Positions 8,050-19,145 of a stretch of DNA of 64,000 nucleotides are shown piece after piece; position 1 is the first letter of the stretch; the number at the start of each line of letters is the position of its first letter. The notes under the pieces are model-generated. The model saw only the letters and a list, made by a program, of their open reading frames with translations, was not told where the DNA came from and ran no database searches. The translations under genes were made by a program, and so were the position numbers. Origin of the DNA: Pogostemon cablin. Lineage: Eukaryota > Streptophyta > Magnoliopsida > Lamiales > Lamiaceae. The stretch lies in the NCBI GenBank assembly GCA_023678885.1, contig CM043001.1, forward strand, positions 1,994,001 to 2,058,000, read 5' to 3'.

Positions 8050-10860
8050 CACTACTTTCAAATGCTAGAAGATCTCGACTGGTCTGTAATTCTCATACGC
8101 GTTTCTAGCCGACTCACATTTCTGCCATATGTCTTCACTCATTTTCACCTAAGCCTCGAGAATTTGGTCAGCCTGTCGAGAACCTTCGTCAAGTTCGATT
8201 GCACGCAGCTTACGAGGCAACAGTTTGTCCTCGTTCTTCTCATGTTCATCTCTTTCTCCAGCTTCCTTGTTCTCAGAATCAGCCGTGGTTGCTGTTTTCC
8301 TCGATTTCTCAGCTTGGTTTCGAACGGACATGCGTAGATCAACCAGAAAAGCTTTTATTGCATCACTGACTTCTTGAGATGGCAATGATTTGATCCCGGA
8401 TGACCAGTCCCTACAGAGGACCAATATTGGTGGGGCTAGGTAGTGACTAGGGGAGAAGCTCGTCTCCATTTTTGTTGCTCCCGGGGTTGAAGGACGCAGT
8501 TTTGCAGCCAGCTATTCAGAGCTTCGACGTACGATGTATAGCTGTTAATCCAATCAGAAAAACTCAGGCCAAAGTACTCTAGGACATGCCAATGAAATGG
8601 TGATATACTTGGAGTGATGGCATTCGAGCATGCTTTTCCACATCCTCATTAATCTGCAAAATAAATTCATGACAATTAGGGTGGTGGATGAATGATTTCA
8701 AAGTGGATGAATCCATATGGAATGCAGGATGATGTTGAGTTTAAGAGATGAGAAATGCATCTCACCCTTGGATGAGTTCGAGGAGCAGCTCCACGTCCCA
8801 TATTTTTTTTATCCTCTTAGATATCGAATCCACAGCATGAAGTGCCACTCTGATTCGAGAATGTAGATCTCATGGTTGCCCGAGTTTTGTCGATGACTTG
8901 AGGGCTAAGATCCTTGGCAAATTGGTGGCGTAGCTGATCGCATTTACGATCATATTCCTTATGTATGGATTCACTGGCCTATATAGCCCAAATTCAGTTG
9001 TGATATCAACAAAAGAGAGAGGAAAAACAGCATCAAGAATCAGAAAGAACATTGAAGTCTACTTAAATTAATGATATAAAACAATATTTTCAGAACCAAG
9101 CAAGCAGAGTAATTCATAACGTTTCATGTTGTGCTCTTGATAATGATAACAAACAGCAATTTGAATCATAATATAATCTACTATAGAAAATTGACAGGGT
9201 AGTAATAAGTGGATGAAGAAGGTACCTTCACTTCGTCGTATAGCTTTCGTTCCAATGCATACAGTCTATCAAGAGTGGAAGAGTGACTTCCAGAAATCAT
9301 GCAAAACTCTTCAATGAAATTACTGCCATTATAGTCATTATCGTCCTTCGTTGCAAGAGAGTTCCTCGAGGAGGATGACTTTGATGACGTGGTCCTTTTC
9401 CAAGTGATAACCTTGGTAACAAGTTGATCTAATTTGGAAAACGCTAAGAGTGAGAACAATTTAATTAAATTTTTTTTATCATGTTAAGCTCTTATTATAT
9501 CACTGCAACAAGAATTTGAGCAACATCCTCTAATTAGACTTGTATTACTTCACATGATCAAATTATTATACAATAATTGGTAATCAATTCCCAAAACATT
9601 ATGGATAAGTTTTAATTTCAGATAGTCTAAAGCTGGAAAAACTTCATGCTTGATTTATAGCTATACATACCATCAGATACACTTGCAATTCTGCCTTGGC
9701 AACAACCCGATCCGAAAGAGCTCAAGTAAATGGAGGCTGATGAGGCACCTACAAGCACAAAACTGATATCAAGAATGACGATGACAATATGGAAAATGAA
9801 TTCAGAGTAGCACGCAAGAAAAAATAGTCCAAATTGATATCAAAATTGCCAAGGGCATTCCCTTGTTCATCAAGAACTCTTTACCTCTAGCCTCAGCAAA
9901 ACCAACATGGATTTTGTTGGCCTCAAGCATTCTCGAAACTTCCCTTCCTGACTCAAATGCCTTAAAGAAGCGACTATCTATGTCCTTTATGCTAGAGAGA
10001 AAATCCTTAGCCCTATGTGTTATGAACTCTGAAGGATCCTACCTTTCGATATGCAAATCATTCTCTAAAGTAGGTTTCTTTTTCCTCGAACTAGTTTGCC
10101 TTGCCAAAGCCTTTCCAGCTGTAGTTCGTGTTGCTTCTTCTCCCATGGCTGTATCCTTTACTTTACCCTCAACCCTTTGCTAATTATTCTTTTTCTCAGC
10201 AGCTAATTTTTTATTTCAATTTGCAGAGGTGTCTGATTTGGACAAAGGCTCACTGGTTCCACTCAAATCAAACCATTTCTTCCCAAAATTCACATACATT
10301 TTTAAATAATCAATTTCCTCATCCAAACTATTTCGCCCCAAGAACCTAAAGCTCTCATCAGCAGGGTCAAAGTAATCCCAAGAAGACCCTGCTTCAGGCG
10401 GGGGAAGAAGAGGTGGCATTGAGAATTCACCTTCCTCAACATACCCATTCCTAGTCATAGGATTCATCCTAACTGTCAACACAACTCCACCACCATCAGA
10501 CCTCATATAACTAACTCTAGCCGTAGACAACGAAAGGGGGATTCCATTGAGCCCCAGTGAATTGGAAACATCGCCGAGGTGAGACGTGGATGGAGAAGGA
10601 TATGAACAATGTGATGGGGTTTTATCAACCTCAGTACTAGCTGAAGCAGACCGTGTGGTTTCCACTAACACTTCTACCTCAGCATACCTACGTAGAGCAA
10701 TGCCTATGTTTCTAAGTGACTGAACATATGAAACATGGGCAGCTGCTAAAGCATATCTAGAATCAATTGCTTGTTTGATAAATCTTTAAAAACAGACTCC
10801 TCTGAGTTTTCAAATTTGAAATGCTTATTTTTTGTAGAATATTAACTTAATTGGTAAAGC
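8040..10860 (-). pseudogene. DUF630/DUF632 (NRG2/REL2-like) pseudogene, copy A
   Basis: Five decayed exons run on the minus strand. Exon 1 (about 10820-9885) has DUF630 sequence ALAAAHVSYVQSLRNIGIAL, a proline-rich stretch before EAGSSWDYFDPADESFRFLG, and the start of DUF632. Exon 2 (about 9749-9670) has GASSASIYLSSF. Exon 3 (about 9447-9228) has VTKVITWKRTTSS and HSSTLDRLYALERKLYDEVK. Exon 4 (about 8972-8771) has EYDRKCDQLRHQFAKDLSPQ, then a +1 shift before DLHSRIRVALHAVD. Exon 5 (about 8653-8040) has SMLECHHSKYITISLA, FSDWINSYTSYVEALNSWLQ and LTKVLDRLTKF in changing frames. Family members are plant nuclear or membrane-associated regulators; NRG2 acts in nitrate signalling. Frameshifts and stops occur in at least exons 1, 4 and 5, so it is dead. 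The 5' end is cut by a retroelement at 10888. Copy B is at 61785-63300. Confidence 0.88.
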
Positions 10861-10887
10861 TAACACACTAAAACTTCACAGAATGAT

Positions 10888-12643
10888 TGTTAGGCTTTTA
10901 TTACGTACTCCAATTAAATCCCCAAGTATAGGGATATCAATTGTAGAGGCAAGTACCCCCAGTTAAAAATAAAATATCGTTCCCACTAAGACAGTCTATT
11001 ATTTATTTTACTATTAATTACTATTCAACTAGAATTAACGTAACAACTTTTCAATTGTTTGATTATGATAAAATACTAAAGTGCTGAAATAATAAATAAC
11101 AAATTAAGTAAAAGTAAGGAATATTCAAGATTTAATCAAGGGAGAAGTAACAGCTCTAAGGTATCAGGTGTAGCGCAATTGATTTGGTCTTCTAGACGTC
11201 CTATTGTTCATTCATGCTATTTTAATGGAAATTCATCACAAAGTAATGCATGAACAGTTTTGAACCTCCTTCCTAGATACTAATAAGGTGAATTTCATAA
11301 ACCTCCGGATGGCCAATTCGACTAACATATATTTTCTGGAATTCATATTTAAACTTATTCACTTCCTACTTGATTTCTTAATTGCATTGTTCCACTAAAA
11401 ATATCAAGTATCTTATTTACCAGCCCTTAGGATTATCGTGTTCATAGGCAAACTACTATAATCCCTAGCATACAGACAATATCAAGTACGTATGCACACA
11501 AGCTAACACAACACACCAAGCATCACGGGCAACATCAATAGCATATTATGAAGACGTTACAAACATATGACATAATCTGAATAAATCAAATAAACAAGAA
11601 TCAATAATAGCATAAATTCACAATACTTTGTTTAGGGTTCCAAATCAACTGCCCTAACCTTTAATCCTTAGAACTGTAAAAAGGGTTTTAGCCCATGAGG
11701 TTACACACAACCCTCATAGCTACCAAATTCATAACAAAACAATCAATTGAAAAGAATAAAGAGAAATACGAAACCCTAGTGTCACGTGGTTCACGTTCTC
11801 CCTCCGTCTCTCCGATTGGATTGGCTCTCTATACCGTACTTGAATCTTCCTCCGGACCGATGGGATGGATGGATGGATGGTTTGATGTGAGTGGGTGGTT
11901 GGATGGATGGAGCGTGAATTGAATTCACGGTGTGTTTTTTTGGTGAATGATCGGTCTCCTTCTCCAGGTGTCTTGATCCATTTTTGTATCATGGGCTACG
12001 ATTTTTACTCCACTGGGCTGTTTTTCCATGTTGTCACGCACAGGGGATAAAAAATCCCGATTTTTAGCCAAAAATAACCCAACTCGAGTTGGGTACCCCA
12101 ACTTGAGTTGGCAACACGACCAGTGTTGCACCAACATGACTCGAGTTAGCAACTCGAGTTGCGATGCTCTGCATCCTGGATCGCTTTCGGACCTCAACAC
12201 GACTCGTGTTGCAAGTCGTGTTGGCTCATACAACTCGTGTTGGCTCTCTGGACGATTTTTGGATACTTTTTTGCCCCTTACTCGACTCGAGTTGTAAGTC
12301 GAGTTAGACCTTGCAACTCGAGTAAGCTCTCTGGACGATTCTGGACACTTTTCGGGGCCTAACTCGACTTGTGTTGCAAGTCGTGTTGCAACTCGAGTTG
12401 CATGTTGCAACTCGAGTTGCATGTTACAACTCGAGTTGGGTCTTTTCAGCCCTGTTTCTTGCTCGTTTTCATTTCTGCTTTATTTTTACCCTGTTTTAAC
12501 CTTCAAAACTCAATAAAACCCATTAGTAGCACCATAATCATGTAAAATACATAAGGTACGCAATCCGACATGAATATATAACCTTATTATAATAAAATCA
12601 ATGTATTGTGAGATCAAGAAGACGTAAATTTCCACTCTCATCA
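10888..12643 (-). repeat. 3' LTR of the truncated Athila-like element
   Basis: The segment starts TGTTAGGC and ends CATCA on the plus strand, giving the TG...CA ends of an LTR read on the minus strand. The length is 1756 bases. Positions 12060-12440 hold an array of palindromes such as CAACTCGAGTTG and AACACGACTCGTGTTG. The complete element has a similar array at the equivalent place but with a different core (ACACGGCC/GGCCGTGT). The left flank ATGAT (10883-10887) is the expected 5-bp target sequence. Confidence 0.75.
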
Positions 12644-12656
12644 AGCCCCCAAACTA
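12644..12656 (-). other. Polypurine tract of truncated Athila-like element
   Basis: Read on the minus strand, TAGTTTGGGGG lies directly before the LTR start. The complete element has AAGTTTGGGGGG at the same place. This tract primes plus-strand DNA synthesis in LTR retrotransposons, so it fixes the LTR boundary. Confidence 0.7.
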
Positions 12657-14307
12657 CCATGTTGTTCGTCCCCGAACAACGAATTCAAAACAAGAGAGAG
12701 ATGAGAGTTAAAATTCTACAGCAAATAAGGGATCACATAAATTCAAACCAAGATAATATAGTCAAATGCCAAAATTCTATCAATCAAAACATGCACTTCA
12801 AACCAGTCACTCCCCATTTCAGAATGCTCATCATCCACTCTCACGGATAGTATTTACACTCATCGCTCAAGTGTGAGCTATACACTCTTAAGGCTAAAAT
12901 ATATGCACTCAAATCAATCCACATGCATGCGTAACCATAAGCTTGACAATTATCTAGACTATCCACTAATTTGAAAAACTTAATGATGGGATCACAAAGG
13001 ACTTGTTAAAGGTTGTAACGTTGGCTCTTTGGACAAAGGTAGGTAAATATAGGATAAGTGACTCATTCACTAGTAGAGAATTAAAAGTAGAGATACATCT
13101 TCAACACATATTTGACAAATCAATCTCCTTTTCCCCTTTTTCTTTTTTTTTCTTTCTCTATTCACTTCTTTTCGTAATTCAATCCTCCCTTATCATAAAA
13201 GATCAACGTCCTCTTTTCATCTCTTTCTCTTCCTTTTAAATTAGGGTACCAGTTTCAGGCACTACCCTATAATTGGGGTACCAATTTCGGGCACTACCCC
13301 ATAATTGGGGTACCAATTTTGGGCACTACCCCACCTTTTTGCAAGTTTTTAACCTTACTTCGTCTTCAATCACTTTCCGCCAACATTCATCTTTTCAGGT
13401 TTCATTTCATACTACACCAATCTGTCTCCTTTATTCTCTACCAGGATAGGTATTTAAAAGCTTTTAAAAGATTAAATTGGCTATCTTCATAAGCTTCCAA
13501 CGAAAAAGGCTTACAGGCTCAAACGGGAAACTATGGATTAAATTTCAAGGTAGGATAAATATTTGGCTAGTGACTCAATAAAGAACAAGATGGCCTAAGA
13601 TCATTTTCCATCATCTAATCAATCATCTAGTCTTAAGCAGAATAAAAGTCAAGTTCTAGAATACATGCATGTAAATGATGCTCTCAAAAAAGAATTCAAT
13701 CATGTATAATTTCATGATTCATTGAAGCTCAAATCTCACATGGGTAATAGAATAACGAGCACTTCTTCATAGGTTTATGAACCAACTTTAATACATGCAA
13801 CAATCTCAAGCATTCCAACATCCAAATACACATCTCTAACTGGATTATCACTTTTATGTCACAACACCACATTATCAATTAAATCCAATCAAGTGCTTAG
13901 AAAGAACCAACAATCATCCTCAAGAACTCAAAAATAACCACACTGAACTAGGAAAAACACACAAACGACACACACCTAGACAATCACAAAAAATCGACCT
14001 CTCAATATAATCAAATAAATAAAAAATATCGAAAAATCGCAAAAAATTAATCATCCAAACACACAACACAATGAAGCTACTTTACTTTGGTGCAGCAAGA
14101 CGCAAGTGTACACGTATCCCCCCAAACTTAGAACAAACAAAGTGAGAGCATAAGTTTGAAAAGAAGTATATACCATAGTCGAGCAACACCTAATAAAAGT
14201 TCTACATTGACAAAGATTCAATAAAGCAAATAAAACGGGAGGGACAGCCCCCAACAAGTGCTCATATTTAACGTCAGAGAGTCACGACGGATACCTCTTA
14301 TTGACTA
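12657..14307 (-). other. 3' untranslated region of the truncated retroelement
   Basis: Noncoding AT-rich sequence between the protease relic and the polypurine tract. It contains a second PPT-like run (CCCCCCAAACTTAG at about 14117 on the plus strand) and the 32-bp tandem repeat. No env-like frame is present. Confidence 0.6.
13239..13334. repeat. 32-bp tandem repeat, three copies
   Basis: Units start at 13239, 13271 and 13303, each of the form AATTGGGGTACCAATTTCGG followed by GCACTACCCCAT. The first copy is the most diverged. GGTACC and the flanking AATT make each unit nearly palindromic. It lies in the 3' untranslated region of the retroelement. Confidence 0.9.
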
Positions 14308-15295
14308 TTAACCCGGAGCACAATCCTCTCGCATTCGTACCTTTAAGTACTTCATTCCTCTATCATTGGCAACTCCAACCACCTCACCTTTCTTCGTCAC
14401 CGATATAGGATCCTCCATGGCAACACATGGACTGAACAAGATAGAATTTTCGACACTCATATAAGAAGAAAAATCCGGAGGCTTCAAATATGGATCATCC
14501 ATGATTCCTGCAACCAAGACATTATCAAACATAACAGCAGAGTTAGTAATAGGAACAGTAAGAGTTCCGCTTATTCTGTCGATCTCCTCTACTACTTCAA
14601 CTCTTTCCTCCTCATATATAACCTCCTCGGCCGCAGGTTTCATTGCTTCTTCAATAATAACCTTCCTATTATGATTCACCATGTTAGCTGTGGTCCTCCT
14701 TAACTGTGCATTCCTGGCATCCCCTAATGCAAGTAGCTTCTCAAGGCATTCAATACTCGCATCACTGGACAAACTCTCAAACTCAGCATCAGACAAGGTA
14801 AAATTCTCATCACACTCCGTGTCCACTACATCCACCGACTTGCATTGTTGCTGAGTCGTAGGCCACTGCATCTCCTTATTCAACAAGAAAACCACTTCCT
14901 TATCATTGGGGCTAAGCTTCAACTTCCCATTGAATACATCTATCTGAGCTCTTCCAGTAGCAAGAAATGGACGCCCTAAGATAAGAGGCGCACCATCATT
15001 TTCATCCTCCATGTCTAGTACTAAGAAATCCACAGGAAAAATCAAATCTGACACCTTTACCAGCACATCTTCCACAATCCCCTCGGGGTATGTCAGTGTT
15101 CTATCTGCTAATTGTAAAGCAACAGATGAGGGTTTCAACTCCCCCAAACCAAGCTTCTTGTACACTGATAAAGACATCAAGTTAATACTGGCTCCTAGAT
15201 CACACAAAGCTCTTCTAGATGGTCATCTTCCTATCTCACAAGGAATGATGAAACTGCCCGGATCCTTCAATTTTTCTGGTAATTTTTCTGAATAA
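14308..15295 (-). pseudogene. Athila-type aspartic protease region (pol remnant)
   Basis: The frame at 14308-15207 opens with the protease active-site motif CDLGASINLM, followed by KLGLGELKPSSVALQLADR, FPVDFLVLDMEDE and ILGRPFLATGRAQIDV. This order matches the protease of the complete Ty3/Athila element at 50206-55974. The frame then passes through an acidic, diverged linker and stops after REDCAPG, where the complete element would continue into reverse transcriptase. A stop and frame change separate it from gag upstream. It cannot support autonomous movement. Confidence 0.8.
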
Positions 15296-16691
15296 TAGAG
15301 CTACAGTTTTCAGTTAGGCTCACCGTCTCCACACTATTAAGCTTCCTTTTTCTCGAAATTATTTCCTTGATGAACCTTGTGTAGTGTGGCATCTGATCCA
15401 AGGCCTCTGAAAAGGGAATAGTAACTTGGACATCCCTCATAACCTCAGCAAACTTCCTGAATTTCTCATCCAAGATTTTGGACAACTGTCTTTGAGGAAA
15501 CGAGAGTGGTACCTTCATTTTTGGAAGCCCCAAACTATCTCTCTCGAATACCACTTCCGCTTCTCTCAGTTTCTTAGCTCTCTGCCACTTTTTATCAGCT
15601 ATGGTTTGATCAGATTGACTCGGCATAGAATTTGGACGTGCAGGAAATCTCGGAGGGTGGCTCGCCGGCTCACTTGGCTCGAGCTGAGGGGCAACTGAGC
15701 CGAGCTGGGTTCCAGCCGAACCGGAGGGCACGTCTGAACTGGCCGGTACCCCACTCGGCGGCGACTCAACTCCGGTGAGAGGTGGCTCAACCCGAGCTGG
15801 TGGCCGAGCGGCGGCAGCTTGATTATGCTCTGTCCCTGTTTCATCCTGCTTCTATTTTGTATCATTCTGCATCAATTCTGTGACGTCCTGCATCAGTTCT
15901 GGACCTTTATACTGCTCCCCGGACATCAAAGTGATTGCATTTGCACTCTCTTTCTGGTTGACTTCTGTATCTGAAGAAAATTTTCCCTTCATAATCTGCT
16001 GCTGTTGCTGATTTACCATCGTGGAGATCTGACCCATAGAGTATGTTAGACTCTGCAACTGCTTACTCATTTCCTCATTCTGTTTAGTCATGTTGGAGTC
16101 CATAAACACTATACAATTATTGATCTTATTGATGGCAGCATCATTCTTCTGCATATACTTCGCCAACACATCATCCACGCTTGGCTTCCCCTCTTCAGTC
16201 TTCGCTCCATGATTAAAGTTTGGAGGGTACTGAACTGCATTGTTGGGATTAGAGTAGGCAAAATTCTCATACCTCTGCTGATTCTGCCAACCTTCTTGGT
16301 TACTGAGGCCTGCTTGATTGCTGGGACCTCCCCCGTGGTTATTCCGTTGGTTGGAATTACCTTGAGGGTATCTGTTTCCTTGCCAATTTTGAGGTGCCCT
16401 TGAACCCTGGAGACTCTGTCCCATAGCCCAATTTGCGTCCTCAACTCCTTGAACATTTATCACTACATCATCAGTTGCAGGCCCTTGGTTGACTCCCCCA
16501 ATATTTCCTGATATCAAAGTAACCAGGTGCTTGTTCATTTGCTCCAATTGGGAGACAACCTTGTCATTCTTATCAACTTCAGAAAACTTCTGCTCAACTT
16601 GTGCAACTTTACCAAGAATGTAGGTTCCATGTACTCTCTCCGAAGGCCAATCTCTAGAGTTCATAGAGATCTCATCGAACAATTTCTCCAC
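15267..16691 (-). pseudogene. Athila-type gag C-terminal region, broken frames
   Basis: Three overlapping minus-strand frames (15267-15731, 15599-15865, 15852-16691) cover the gag C-terminus and the gag-protease linker. Recognisable parts are SRDWPSERVHGTYILGKVAQ, a glycine/asparagine/glutamine-rich tract, YSNPNNAVQYPPNF and the linker LDQMPHYTRFIKEIISRKRK. The equivalents in the complete element are QWPSERVMGGYAFGKVAQVE and LDQMPHYARFLKDI. The N-terminal half of gag is absent and homology ends near 16695. Confidence 0.8.
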
Positions 16692-16694
16692 AGC

Positions 16695-16951
16695 TCAAGA
16701 ATTTTCAGAATTGGTGAAATATTGTGCTGAGTATCACACGTTTGCAAATGTAGAAAACCCCTCTTGATGTCGACCCCAACGCAGTTGACATAGTTAGCAT
16801 GGTTGATTGATTGGGCAATAGTCCTACTGAATTTTTCGACGTCGGTCTCGTACATTCTAATACTTATGTCCGACTCACTAATTGAACCTTTTCCACCATC
16901 TCGGGAGAATTTGTATTCTGTTGTATATTGCCGTGTGATCTTGCCAGCCAT
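16695..16951 (-). CDS. Unidentified exon-like ORF fused to gag relic
   Basis: A frame starting MAGKITRQYTTEYKFSRDGG runs about 80 residues (SRTIAQSINHANYVNCVGVD, KRGFLHLQTCDTQHN) before entering gag sequence in a different frame at about 16695. It has normal amino-acid composition and a plausible start, so it may be the first exon of a host gene cut off by the retroelement, but I do not recognise the family. Upstream (16952-17300) is AT-rich sequence that could be an intron or leader. Confidence 0.35.
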
Positions 16952-17720
16952 TTCTGAGTAATAAATAATTAGATTAGTTGTAATTCAAAAACATAATATG
17001 TAAGTGATAATTTTATTCGCAACTGACTAAGACCTTATGAAATTTCAGTTCTCAAACTGCGAACATACAAAGACATATAGTTTAATAAGCCAATGAGTTT
17101 CAAGAAGACTCAGATGAACAAACAACATAAACATTAGACTTTTGAACAAAATCCAGCATTGATTACATGATATACGTGCACGCAATCCTTACTGAAACAG
17201 CTCAAAACACACATTTTACAAGTGAGGGGGGTGAGCTGAAAACGATGTATTACCAATTGATGAAGAAGAATTTAAAGTCTACCATTTTTTTGGTGTAAAT
17301 TCTTTCTTCTTCTCCATATATAATAATAGGCCTGTGTTATTTATTTAACTTTTGTAAAGGTAAGAAAATATTAATGTAAACTAAATATTGTACAAAATGG
17401 TGACTACCACGGGAGTACAATTCAAAGCAAGCACCAATATACAAAAATCATGTTAATTGTACTAACTATCTGATATGTATAAGTACTGGTAAAACTGTGT
17501 TCCCCATCCTACCATCCTACATTACACTACATTTCGTTGCTTGGGGTGCAGCAAATAGAAAAAGGAGTCTTCTCCCCACACAATGTGACACTTGTGGTTG
17601 GTTGAAATAAACTTTTCATACACAAAACTTCTTTTATTATTTAGAAGACTATGTTATCCTAAAAAAATTAATTAAAAAAATATTTTTTAAATTCTACATA
17701 ACTTCTTTTTTAAATTTAAC
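16952..17720. other. No recognised gene
   Basis: AT-rich sequence without a supported exon. About 17520-17570 (TTTCGTTGCTTGGGGTGCAG) resembles the flanks of both Ca2+-ATPase fragments. About 17615-17700 (ACACAAAACTTCTTTTATTA) recurs at 21780-21860, so dispersed repeats are present. Confidence 0.5.
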
Positions 17721-18129
17721 TTTAAGAAAAATTGTGAAATTGATTCAATTGGGTGGATGTTGTGGGAAATGGGCTTAGAGCCGGATGGAGCGGGTATGGA
17801 TGAGGAAGGTGCGGGTCCGGGCCTGGTGGGTGGTGGAATTGATTATGAACCTCCTCATTTACACCATTAAGAAGACAGAAAATTTGATACAATAACAAAA
17901 CAACATAAGAGTAACTTATCCCCTAAATGATAGAGATTGAAACACTTTGGGTAAGTAAATAGCCTGCAAAAAATAAATCTAAGGCACCCACTACTTTGAT
18001 CTAGCTTAAGAAAATAATTAGTACTAGAATCTTCATCCTTTTTTTTACCCAAAAACCCAAAACAATAAACCCATTACTTATAAGCAACACAACATCAGCA
18101 GGTACAAGAAAAAGAAATCCCATTACCTT

Positions 18130-18430
18130 GAGTAACCCTTGGAAGCTTGGTTTCAGGTGACCAAGTTGTTGCAAGGAAACGAGTAGATCGAGGGAGGCTC
18201 GATTGCAAGAGATGCTCCACCAGGGGTTGGTCTCAACACTACAGGCAGTGTTTTCGAGTCCAATGGAGAAGGCGATACTAAGTTGGGGTGTGAAGGAGTT
18301 GAAGATGGATATGGAGGGAGTTAAAAGGGCATGTGAGATTGTGAAGGTGGAAGCATTCAATTCAGACAAAAAGAGAAGTTGGGTTCTAATGAAGAAGAAG
18401 CTTTCATGTCCACTGGAAATGTGTGGTTGA
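18130..18430 (+). pseudogene. Autoinhibited Ca2+-ATPase (ACA12/13-like) fragment, copy 1
   Basis: The plus strand encodes part of the cytoplasmic nucleotide-binding domain of a plant plasma-membrane Ca2+-ATPase. VTKLLQGNE is followed by a stop, GVGLNTTGSVF lies in one frame, and MEKAILSWGVKELKMDMEGV and VEAFNSDKKRSWVLMKKK lie in another. Known ACA proteins have GLNTTGSV, PTEKAxLSW and VExFxSxKKRSGVL in this order. The fragment has a stop and a frameshift and covers only about 100 of roughly 1000 residues. The phosphorylation site DKTGTLT is upstream of it and absent. Copy 2 is at 19736-20026. Confidence 0.85.
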
Positions 18431-18895
18431 GTGTAGCAGGTTAGGTTGAGTTAATGTAAAATCTGGATGGTGTATCGTACCATACTTTATACATTATCAT
18501 GCAAATAGCAACCACCCTAGCATGCTACATTTCATTGCTTCGGGTGCAGCAAATAGAAAAAATGAGCAATTGGGTCTAGTAATTTGAAAAGGGAGCAGCT
18601 TGTTTGTCATGTTTCTCCCCACCCACAATTGTAATAATTTTTTTAGGGGCAACTATTTGCACACCGAAATCACTAAACGTACCCCATTAATATTTTTTAA
18701 AATTTTTTTATTTAATATGACATAAATACCCCTTATTGAATCTAATTATTCATAACTTATATTTTTAAACTTACCCCATATGTCAAACTTTAATTTAAGA
18801 ACCCTAATTTGGATGAAGATGGGATCGTGTAGAGAGACTCCTGAAAAATGAATAGAAACAAAGTGTATAGTTGAAATCTTTAATCTTCATGTTGT

Positions 18896-18962
18896 CCATT
18901 CTTATTCTATCTTTCTCACTCTCACTCTCTATCTCTCTCTCTTTCTCTCTCATTCTCTTCAT
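18896..18962. repeat. CT-rich microsatellite
   Basis: Runs of CTCTCT with interruptions (TCTCACTCTCACTCTCTATC and similar). It lies inside the inverted-repeat element. Confidence 0.8.
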
Positions 18963-19002
18963 CCTCTCTTAATCCTTACATGAAAAAGATTAAAGAAGTA
19001 GG

Positions 19003-19145
19003 CAATTCTTTGTGAGCATTTCACAGTAGGCTTCAATGAACTGATCCAACACCGAATCTAGCCCCACACAGCTCCTCCCCATTCCAGCGGCACCGGAGGC
19101 GCACGCCTCCTCCAGTTTAGCCACCATTTTAGGCGGCCCTCCTAT
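19003..19145 (-). pseudogene. Captured class I KNOX homeobox gene fragment
   Basis: The minus strand encodes GPPKMVAKLEEACASGAAGM followed by GRSCVGLDSVLDQFIEAYCE and MLTKN. Plant class I KNOX proteins (STM/KNAT1 type) have GAPPEVVARLEEACA followed by DPALDQFMEAYCEMLTKYEQ, joining the KNOX1 and KNOX2 domains that mediate partner binding. The match is specific, but the reading stops at CEMLTKN. No homeodomain or ELK region is present, so this is a fragment. A further open stretch at about 19250-19430 on the same strand (DEVMEFPTWLNENEICLQF) may be a second captured exon of unknown origin. Confidence 0.82.

Larger units (their letters stand above)
10888..16700 (-). mobile_element. Athila-like retroelement lacking RT/RH/INT, 5'-truncated
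   Basis: The unit on the minus strand has a 3' LTR (10888-12643), a polypurine tract, about 1.66 kb of 3' untranslated sequence, then gag-protease relics that end abruptly near 16700. The sequence after the protease frame, around 14270, resembles the sequence after integrase in the complete element (GACGTTAAA followed by a GCGCTTGATGGG-like run). The whole reverse transcriptase, RNase H and integrase block is therefore missing, not just cut at an edge. The 5' LTR, primer site and N-terminal half of gag are also gone. The left junction is exact: the host sequence ends ATGAT at 10887, and the paralogous block shows the unoccupied site at 63329-63333. Confidence 0.75.

Noticed and set aside
11925..12422. 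165-residue ORF and overlapping frames in the LTR at 10888-12643
   Set aside because: These arise from repeated CTCGAGTTG palindromes in U3. Several frames on both strands are open for the same reason.
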